From Thermoplasmatota archaeon (GTDB taxonomy: Bacteria > Pseudomonadota > Gammaproteobacteria > Burkholderiales > Thiobacillaceae): a DNA stretch of 9,131 nucleotides. Within the stretch, counting starts at the first letter, position 1. Every line of letters starts with the position of its first letter. Shown here one piece after another: positions 1 through 7,281 of this stretch. Location of the stretch: the NCBI GenBank assembly GCA_023475455.1, contig JAMCVR010000062.1, positions 1 to 9,131 of the forward strand, given 5' to 3'. Position numbers and translations under genes: made by a program. A model generated the notes under the pieces. The model made no database searches. It was not told the origin of the DNA and saw only the letters and a list, made by a program, of their open reading frames with translations.

Positions 1-251
1 AGGCTGCGCAGGAACAGGGCGGGCAGCGCGCCCGCCGCGGTGGCGGCAAAGCCCGCCAGGCCGCCCAGCAGGCCCAGCCGCAACGCGGTATCGGCCCCGC
101 CTGCGGCCACGCGCCAGATACTGGCCAGCAGCAGCCAGGCGACCACCGCAAGGGCCAGGCCCAGTCCCACGCTGGTGTAGGGGTGCGCGTGCGCCTGGGC
201 CAGCCAGGTCGCACGCCAGGTGGCGGTTTGTTCCCGTTGTGCAAGTTCCAT
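1..251 (-). CDS. ZIP-family (GufA-like) metal transporter, N-terminal part
   Basis: This open frame runs off the left edge; its first 83 codons are visible, starting at the ATG at 251. The protein begins MELAQREQTATW, followed by a hydrophobic helix at about residues 27-47 (rich in L, A, V and W). A second small-residue helix at about 57-80 contains GGLAGFAATAAGALPALFLR. A Gly/Ala-rich early helix ending in a GALPAL-type motif is typical of the GufA branch of ZIP divalent-metal importers of the inner membrane, which take up zinc, manganese or iron. The metal-binding histidine helices (TM4 and TM5) would lie outside the window, so the assignment rests on the N-terminus alone. No good ribosome binding site precedes the ATG. 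A 34-aa ORF with a strong one ends 23 bp upstream, so translational coupling is possible. Another small-helix membrane protein remains an alternative. Confidence 0.6.
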   Translation of the reverse strand, partial: MELAQREQTATWRATWLAQAHAHPYTSVGLGLALAVVAWLLLASIWRVAAGGADTALRLGLLGGLAGFAATAAGALPALFLRS

Positions 252-274
252 GGGCAATCGTGACCAGGTTCCGG

Positions 275-379
275 TTAACCGATGCCGAGCGGCACGTCCT
301 CGCCGTACGCTGCGGCAGTACGCTCGGCTGCGACCTCGCGCCGCCAGTTGCAATAAATACTGTACAAGCTTAATGCCAT
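275..379 (-). CDS. 34-aa small ORF with strong Shine-Dalgarno, upstream of the ZIP gene
   Basis: ATG at 379-377, stop TAA at 277-275. The start is preceded by AGGAGAG six bases upstream (about 386-392), one of the clearest ribosome binding sites in the window. The peptide begins MALSLYSIYCNWRREV and ends PLGIG. It has one Cys, a basic middle (WRRE), an Ala/Glu-rich part and no transmembrane segment. I do not recognise the family. The stop lies 23 bp before the start of the ZIP-type transporter on the same strand, so it could be a leader peptide coupling translation to the transporter, or an independent small protein. Codon use is consistent with the GC-rich background but the length is too short to prove coding. 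Confidence 0.45.
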   Translation of the reverse strand: MALSLYSIYCNWRREVAAERTAAAYGEDVPLGIG

Positions 380-462
380 GATCGCTCTCCTGTATGTTGA
401 TGGAAGCCGGATCCGGGTTTGACTGCCTCGACGCCCAGTATCTTGCGTTCATTGAACGGCAT
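370..462 (-). CDS. possible 30-aa ORF overlapping the 34-aa ORF (weak)
   Basis: An ATG at 462-460 opens a frame starting MPFNERKILGVEAVK and ending at TAA (372-370), which overlaps the start of the 34-aa ORF in another frame. It has no ribosome binding site. Its first codons coincide with the palindrome at 446-458, which may be the real function of that DNA. It is listed because it fills most of the gap between the GNAT gene and the 34-aa ORF; it may well not be translated. Confidence 0.15.
   Translation of the reverse strand: MPFNERKILGVEAVKPGSGFHQHTGERSWH
446..458. promoter_or_regulatory. 13-bp perfect palindrome in the GNAT/small-ORF gap
   Basis: The plus strand reads CGTTCATTGAACG, a perfect 6-1-6 inverted repeat. 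It sits 67 bp upstream of the 34-aa ORF start, inside the roughly 110-bp gap after the GNAT gene. Its size and position fit an operator for a dimeric regulator acting on the small-ORF/ZIP unit. No regulator can be named; a 13-bp palindrome can also arise by chance. Confidence 0.3.
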
Positions 463-489
463 GTCGGGCTGTTTGAAAAATGAAAATAA

Positions 490-1008
490 TCAAAGGTCTC
501 GATTGCCAATATCAATGGCTGCGACGGCCGGATGCGCGGCGAGCCAGTAGCGATGCGGATAATCGCGTACCGGGTCTTCGACCGGCAACCGCTGCAATCC
601 GCATGCAGCGAAAAACCCATCGGCACCGGCCTGGGCCTTGACCAGCACGCCGTCCATTCCCTGCTCCCTTGCAGCGGCCGCCGCGCCATCGAGCAGCCGG
701 CTGCCGATGCCGCGGCGTTGCTGCGCCGGGTCGACGTAGAGCCCGTGCAGCAGCAAGCCGGTCTGCCCCGCAGGCAGGTCGCGCGGGCTGGCGGGCTCCC
801 ATGACGCGACGCCGATGATGGCGTGATCGGCATCCTCCGCCACCACGATGCGCAGATGCTCCGGATCGTGCGCGCGATAGCGGAAGCTCGGCAGGCTCAG
901 GCGTTTCACGCGCTCGGGGAGTTGCCAGGCCATGATGGCGCGCTCGATAACGCCGTTGAGTGCGGCAAGATCCCCGGCTTGGGCCTGCCGGATGCGGATC
1001 GCGTTCAT
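490..1008 (-). CDS. GNAT-family N-acetyltransferase
   Basis: A 172-residue protein from the ATG at 1008, or 182 residues if the TTG at 1038 is used. I prefer the ATG because the family fold begins at once (MNAIRIRQAQAGDL, strand 1) and a GGAG lies nine bases upstream. The TTG, however, overlaps the stop of the preceding 29-aa ORF (TTGA) and has its own GGAG, so it is possible. The acetyl-CoA pyrophosphate-binding motif A is at residues 89-104 (GLYVDPAQQRRGIGSR, the Q/R-x-x-G-x-G loop). It is preceded by the substrate-side strand HAIIGVASW (62-70). The C-terminal part (VLVKAQAGADGFFAACGL, 121-138) matches the motif B region with the usual FFaacGL turn. The acyl acceptor, small molecule or protein, cannot be predicted. 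It is probably co-transcribed with the 29-aa ORF from the control region at 1173-1285. Confidence 0.85.
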   Translation of the reverse strand: MNAIRIRQAQAGDLAALNGVIERAIMAWQLPERVKRLSLPSFRYRAHDPEHLRIVVAEDADHAIIGVASWEPASPRDLPAGQTGLLLHGLYVDPAQQRRGIGSRLLDGAAAAAREQGMDGVLVKAQAGADGFFAACGLQRLPVEDPVRDYPHRYWLAAHPAVAAIDIGNRDL

Positions 1009-1034
1009 CGGCGCACGCTCCGGTTCGCTGGTGC

Positions 1035-1124
1035 TCAAGACGGCATCTCCACCGTGACGCCCTCGAAGCCGGCGCCCAGCATGGACAGCGCCGCAATCAG
1101 GTTGTTTCGCCAGTTTTCGATCAT
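1035..1124 (-). CDS. 29-aa small ORF translationally overlapping the GNAT gene
   Basis: ATG at 1124-1122 and TGA at 1037-1035, with an AAGGGA-type ribosome binding site about eight bases upstream. The peptide begins MIENWRNNLIAALSMLG, ends VTVEMPS and could form one short amphipathic or hydrophobic helix (NLIAALSMLGAGF). The stop overlaps the alternative TTG start of the GNAT gene by the sequence TTGA, and it is 27 bp from the preferred ATG. This is the arrangement of a translationally coupled pair. The frame is open further upstream to 1217, but that extension crosses the promoter region and lacks a ribosome binding site. Family unknown. Confidence 0.4.
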   Translation of the reverse strand: MIENWRNNLIAALSMLGAGFEGVTVEMPS

Positions 1125-1183
1125 GGTTTCGTTCCCTTTCCGTTCAGAGGTACTTGATGCGGCCGCGCAGGCTGTCGATGTTC

Positions 1184-1200
1184 CATTCCACAACGGAATG
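1184..1200 (-). promoter_or_regulatory. 5'-leader hairpin, copy A
   Basis: CATTCC-ACAAC-GGAATG gives a perfect 6-bp stem with a 5-nt loop, near the 5' end of the predicted minus-strand transcript. The homologous element at katG (4873-4887) keeps a 5-bp stem although one stem pair has changed on both sides. Confidence 0.4.
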
Positions 1201-1205
1201 AGTGC

Positions 1206-1234
1206 ATTTAAGACCATGAATGAGAATTTGTCTC
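1206..1234 (-). promoter_or_regulatory. candidate promoter for the 29-aa ORF/GNAT unit
   Basis: On the minus strand GAGACA (1234-1229) is separated by exactly 17 bases from TTAAAT (1211-1206). The -35 match is 4 of 6 and the -10 match 4 of 6. The same arrangement occurs at katG with a better -10 (TTTAAT), which raises confidence in both. Transcription would start near 1197-1200, at the base of the hairpin described below. Confidence 0.4.
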
Positions 1235-1236
1235 AT
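1220..1236. promoter_or_regulatory. Fur-box-like inverted repeat, copy A
   Basis: ATGAGAATTTGTCTCAT is a 6-5-6 inverted repeat. Read as a 7-1-7 element (TGAGAAT-T-TGTCTCA) it matches 12 of 14 informative positions of the variant Fur box TGAGAATnATTCTCA. It overlaps the proposed -35 element of the minus-strand promoter, as expected for repression. A Fur, PerR-like or OxyR role is inferred from the pattern and from the neighbouring genes, not shown. Confidence 0.45.
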
Positions 1237-1363
1237 GAATAGTATTGAACAGAATGATTGATAAAATCGAACAACGATGCATGACACCCGAAGCCCAGCC
1301 CCATGCGGCGTTGGTGTTTGGCTGGTCTTGGACAGCCATGGCTTCAGATGCAAGCCCGATCCT

Positions 1364-1417
1364 GAAAAATAAAAGACGGCGTTTCGGATTTTCCCGAAAC
1401 GCCGTCCTTGTTTTTCG
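1364..1417. terminator. bidirectional rho-independent terminator downstream of katG
   Basis: A perfect 13-bp stem (GACGGCGTTTCGG, 1375-1387, with its complement at 1394-1406) encloses a 6-nt loop. On the minus strand it is followed by TTTTATTTTTC, so it should end katG transcription about 125 nt past the katG stop. On the plus strand it is followed by CTTGTTTTTCG and would stop any rightward transcription from the copy A region. The 245 bp between copy A and the katG stop hold nothing else I can support. Confidence 0.9.
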
Positions 1418-1530
1418 CACGGGCTTCCGTCAGGCCCCAGGGCAAAGCCCTCGCGGCTTTACCGTATCCCGGTCATTCAACAGGCAGTTGAAATCGTCCT
1501 GCAAAAGCCCTTCGGGACCTCGCCTCCCGA

Positions 1531-4859
<3,329 letters not shown>

Positions 4860-4872
4860 CTATCGATATTCG

Positions 4873-4887
4873 ACTCCACAGCGGAGT
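4873..4887 (-). promoter_or_regulatory. katG 5'-leader hairpin
   Basis: ACTCC-ACAGC-GGAGT forms a 5-bp stem with a 5-nt loop just before the katG ribosome binding site and at the predicted 5' end of the katG mRNA. Compared with copy A, one stem pair has changed on both sides (T:A to C:G), which keeps pairing and suggests selection on the structure. Confidence 0.4.
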
Positions 4888-4893
4888 GAATGC

Positions 4894-4922
4894 ATTAAAG
4901 ACCATGAATGAGAATTTGTCTC
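4894..4922 (-). promoter_or_regulatory. candidate katG promoter
   Basis: Minus strand GAGACA (4922-4917), a 17-bp spacer, then TTTAAT (4899-4894, 5 of 6 to the -10 consensus). The predicted start falls near 4886-4889, giving a leader of about 35-40 nt. The -35 lies inside the inverted repeat at 4908-4924. Confidence 0.45.
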
Positions 4923-4924
4923 AT
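4908..4924. promoter_or_regulatory. Fur-box-like inverted repeat between katG and oxyR
   Basis: ATGAGAATTTGTCTCAT, identical to 1220-1236 and inside the 34-bp identical core. A metal-dependent repressor bound here would block the katG -35; the same site could also affect oxyR. The assignment to the Fur family is by resemblance only. Confidence 0.45.
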
Positions 4925-4968
4925 GAATAGTCTAGAATGGATTCATTGAAGGAATCGAACGGTGACGC

Positions 4969-5874
4969 ATGACGCTCCAGGAGCTGAAATACCTCGTCGC
5001 GCTGGCCGATCACGGCCACTTCGGCCGCGCCGCCGAAGCCTGCTTCATCACCCAGTCCACGCTGTCCACGCAGATCAAGAAGCTGGAGGAATTCCTCGGC
5101 GTGACGCTGTTCGACCGCAGCCTCAAGCGCGTGACGCCCACCCCGATCGGCCGGGAGATCCTGCAGGCGGCGCGCAACATCGTCGAGGAGGCCGAACGCA
5201 TCCGCGAGCTGGCCAGGCACGCGCAGGATCCGATGGCGCGCACGATCCATCTCGGCGTCATCCCCACGCTCGGCCCCTACTACCTGCCGCATGCCTTGAC
5301 CATCGTGCACAAAAAACATCCCGGCCTGCGGCTGCTGCTGCGCGAGGAAATGACGCCGCAGATCCTGGAACACCTGGCGGACGGCAAGCTCGATGCCGGC
5401 CTGCTGGCGCTGCCCGTCACCGACGACAGCCTGCGCGTCGAGCCGCTGTTCCACGAGCCTTTCCATGCTGCGTTGCCCGCCGGGCATGCGCTGGCCAAAC
5501 GCGACACGCTGAAGGTCTCCGACATCGTGAGCGAGAAGCTGCTGCTGCTCGACGAGGGTCACTGCCTGCGCGACCAGGCGCTCGACGTGTGCGGGACAGG
5601 CTCCAGCGGACGCGAGGAAGTGCGCGCCACCAGCCTGGAAACCCTGCGCCAGATGGTGGGCATGGGGCTGGGCGTGACCCTGCTGCCGGCACTGGCGGTG
5701 GACGCCGCGCCGCGCGCGAGCAAGAAAGCCGTGGAAATCCGGCCGTTCAGAAAACCCGCGCCCGGCCGCACCATCGGCCTGGCGTGGCGCCGCCGCGCGC
5801 CGTTTCCCGAGACCTTCGAGCGCCTCGCTGCCACGCTCAAGGCCAGCCTGCCCGCCGAAGTGGAGCCTGTCTAA
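4969..5874 (+). CDS. oxyR: OxyR, LysR-family hydrogen peroxide sensor and regulator
   Basis: A 301-residue LysR-type regulator. The N-terminal winged helix-turn-helix (about 1-60) includes FGRAAEACFITQSTLSTQIKK; a linker helix and the periplasmic-binding-protein-like sensor domain follow. The redox cysteines fall at 199 and 208 (DEGHCLRDQALDVC), exactly the E. coli OxyR positions. The downstream RATSLETLRQMVGMGLGVTLLPALAV block is also classical, so disulfide-based peroxide sensing is expected. The ATG at 4969 starts MTLQELKYLV; GGTGA is close upstream, and a better AAGGA is further off. It is divergent from katG, its expected target, and is followed 2 nt later by a DUF202 gene, probably in one transcript. 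The gene appears intact, unlike katG. Confidence 0.96.
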   Translation: MTLQELKYLVALADHGHFGRAAEACFITQSTLSTQIKKLEEFLGVTLFDRSLKRVTPTPIGREILQAARNIVEEAERIRELARHAQDPMARTIHLGVIPTLGPYYLPHALTIVHKKHPGLRLLLREEMTPQILEHLADGKLDAGLLALPVTDDSLRVEPLFHEPFHAALPAGHALAKRDTLKVSDIVSEKLLLLDEGHCLRDQALDVCGTGSSGREEVRATSLETLRQMVGMGLGVTLLPALAVDAAPRASKKAVEIRPFRKPAPGRTIGLAWRRRAPFPETFERLAATLKASLPAEVEPV

Positions 5875-5876
5875 GC

Positions 5877-6242
5877 ATGTCCGACCTCAACGACCCGCGC
5901 GTCTTTTTCGCCGCCGAACGCACGCTGATGGCATGGAACCGCACCGGCCTCACGCTGATGGCCTTCGGCTTCGTGCTCGAGCGCTTCGGCCTGTTCCTGC
6001 ACGTGCTGCGCGAGGATCCGGGCGGCGCGGGGCGCGATCTGTCGTTCTGGATCGGCATCGCCTTCATCGTGCTGGCCCTGGCGGTGATCGGTTTTTCCAT
6101 CGTGCAGTTCCGGCGCGTGCTGAAAACGCTGAAGCCGGTCGAAATTCCCGCGCGCTATTGCACCTGGTCGGGCATGGCGATGAATCTGTCGGTGGTGCTG
6201 CTTGGCATCGCGCTGCTGGCGTATCTGTTTTCCGAGCTCTGA
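5877..6242 (+). CDS. DUF202 (YidH-like) small inner-membrane protein
   Basis: 121 residues. The family signature is at the start: DPRVFFAAERTLMAWNRTGL (7-26), followed by hydrophobic segments at about 25-45, 57-77 and 102-119. This is the usual three-helix layout and length of DUF202 proteins. The ATG is 2 nt after the oxyR stop, with GTGGAG inside the oxyR end, so translational coupling is likely. The molecular function of this family is not established. Its place in an oxyR transcript suggests a link to oxidative stress or membrane homeostasis, which is inference. Confidence 0.88.
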   Translation: MSDLNDPRVFFAAERTLMAWNRTGLTLMAFGFVLERFGLFLHVLREDPGGAGRDLSFWIGIAFIVLALAVIGFSIVQFRRVLKTLKPVEIPARYCTWSGMAMNLSVVLLGIALLAYLFSEL

Positions 6243-6252
6243 TTCCAGGGCG

Positions 6253-6268
6253 TGAACCGCGCGGTTCA
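6253..6268. other. 16-bp perfect palindrome between converging gene ends
   Basis: TGAACCGCGCGGTTCA is a perfect 16-bp palindrome in the 23-bp gap between the DUF202 and metR stops. Its last three bases are the metR stop codon on the minus strand. It has no T-tract, so it is not a classical terminator. It could be a weak attenuating hairpin for both transcripts, or chance. Confidence 0.35.
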
Positions 6269-7201
6269 GGGCGCGGCAATGGCCGGCCGGATGCCGGGCA
6301 GGCGCGCGAAGCTGTCGCGCTTCACGGTTTCGATGAAGTCGGCCACATAGGCGCGCGCGGCCTCGGCTTCGCGCACCGTTGCATACAGTTCGGCCCACAG
6401 ACCGTGCTTGCCGATGCTGCGTGCGACGACATAGCCGCGTTCGAGGTAGGGCGCGACCGCCCACGCGGGCAGCGCGGCCAGACCGCGCCGGCTGGCGACG
6501 AGCTGCAGGATGGCCACCGTCAGTTGGGCTTCGCGGCGCGGCGGCTTGATGCCTGCCGGATGGAGCACGCGGCGGATCAGATCGAGCCGGTCTTCCGGAA
6601 CCGGGTAGGTGATGAGCGTGTGGTCGGCGAAGTCGGTGGGCGAGAGCCATTTTCTGGCGGCGAGCGGATGTCCCGGCGGCAGCAGGGCCAGCATCTCGAA
6701 GCCGAACAGCGGCGCGTGCACGACGCCCGCGCGCGGCGCGGCCTCGGAGGTGATGACGAGGTCGGCGCGGCCGTCCAGCAGCAAGCCCACCGGATCGGCC
6801 CGGAAGCCGCCCAGCAGATCGAGTTCCACCCCTGGCCACACGTCGCGGTAACTGTCCATCGCCGGCATCAGCCAGTCGTAGCAGGTGTGGCATTCCACCG
6901 CGATGCGCAACTCGCCGGCGTCGCCGTCCTTCAGCTTGGCCAGATCGCGCAGCGCGGCCTCCACCTGCGGCAGCGCGGCGTGCGCCAGCGCCAGCAGGCG
7001 GCGCCCGGCCGCAGTCAGTTGCACGGGGCGCGCTGCGCGCTCGACCAGCGGCAAGCCGAGCCCGTCTTCCAGCGCCTTCAACTGATGCGAGACGGCGGAT
7101 TGCGTGAGATGCAGGCGTTCGGCGGCGGCGGTCAGTCCGCCGGCTTCCGCCACCGCCTGCAGCAGCCGCAGGTGGCGCAGTTCGATATGAGCATTGTTCA
7201 T
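6266..7201 (-). CDS. metR: MetR, LysR-family activator of methionine biosynthesis
   Basis: 311 residues. The N-terminal helix-turn-helix (about 7-65) contains GGLTAAAERLHLTQSAVSHQ. The effector domain begins ELRIAVECHTCYDWLMPAM (97-115), the block characteristic of MetR, and continues with LLDGRADLVITSE and ITYPVPEDRLDLIRRVLHPAGI, again MetR-like. MetR binds homocysteine as co-inducer and activates metE and other met genes. It is divergent from metE with an 80-bp gap, the classical arrangement. No clear ribosome binding site precedes the ATG at 7201. The gene appears intact and converges on the DUF202 gene. Confidence 0.93.
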   Translation of the reverse strand: MNNAHIELRHLRLLQAVAEAGGLTAAAERLHLTQSAVSHQLKALEDGLGLPLVERAARPVQLTAAGRRLLALAHAALPQVEAALRDLAKLKDGDAGELRIAVECHTCYDWLMPAMDSYRDVWPGVELDLLGGFRADPVGLLLDGRADLVITSEAAPRAGVVHAPLFGFEMLALLPPGHPLAARKWLSPTDFADHTLITYPVPEDRLDLIRRVLHPAGIKPPRREAQLTVAILQLVASRRGLAALPAWAVAPYLERGYVVARSIGKHGLWAELYATVREAEAARAYVADFIETVKRDSFARLPGIRPAIAAP

Positions 7202-7281
7202 GTTGTTTATGAGAAATATTCGTTTGTTTCATGTTACGCGTACCGGCATCATGGCGTCCATCATTCATTGGGAGCACGCAC
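7202..7281. promoter_or_regulatory. metR-metE divergent control region
   Basis: This is the 80-bp gap between divergent starts. The AT-rich part at 7207-7231 (with ATGAGAAATATTCG and then TTTCAT) is the likeliest place for a MetR site, but no exact TGAA-N5-TTCA is present. The metE ribosome binding site GGGAG (about 7270-7274) is seven bases before the metE ATG. Confidence 0.45.

Larger units (their letters stand above)
1173..1285. repeat. diverged copy of the katG-oxyR control region (copy A)
   Basis: Aligned without gaps to 4861-4973, 92 of 113 positions match (about 81%), and 1210-1243 is identical to 4898-4931 (34 bp). The similarity starts just upstream of the katG ribosome binding site and ends at the oxyR start codon (ATGAC in both copies), so a complete divergent promoter region is represented. 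In copy A the plus-strand ATG does not lead into a LysR protein; the minus side leads to the 29-aa ORF and the GNAT gene. Both copies have the same orientation and flank katG. Confidence 0.85.
4861..4973. repeat. katG-oxyR control region (copy B of the 113-bp repeat)
   Basis: The 118-bp divergent intergenic region of katG and oxyR, homologous without gaps to 1173-1285. It holds the Fur-like box, the katG promoter and hairpin, and the oxyR leader. The classical four-part OxyR site (ATAG/CTAT tetranucleotides at 10-bp steps) is not obvious by eye, though an ATAG lies at 4927-4930. Confidence 0.85.

Noticed and set aside
1144..1191. 15-codon GTG-start ORF (VEWNIDSLRGRIKYL) in the copy A leader, with a related VESNID start in the katG leader
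   Set aside because: The similarity follows from the 113-bp repeat; there is no ribosome binding site and the katG counterpart is not maintained beyond a few codons.
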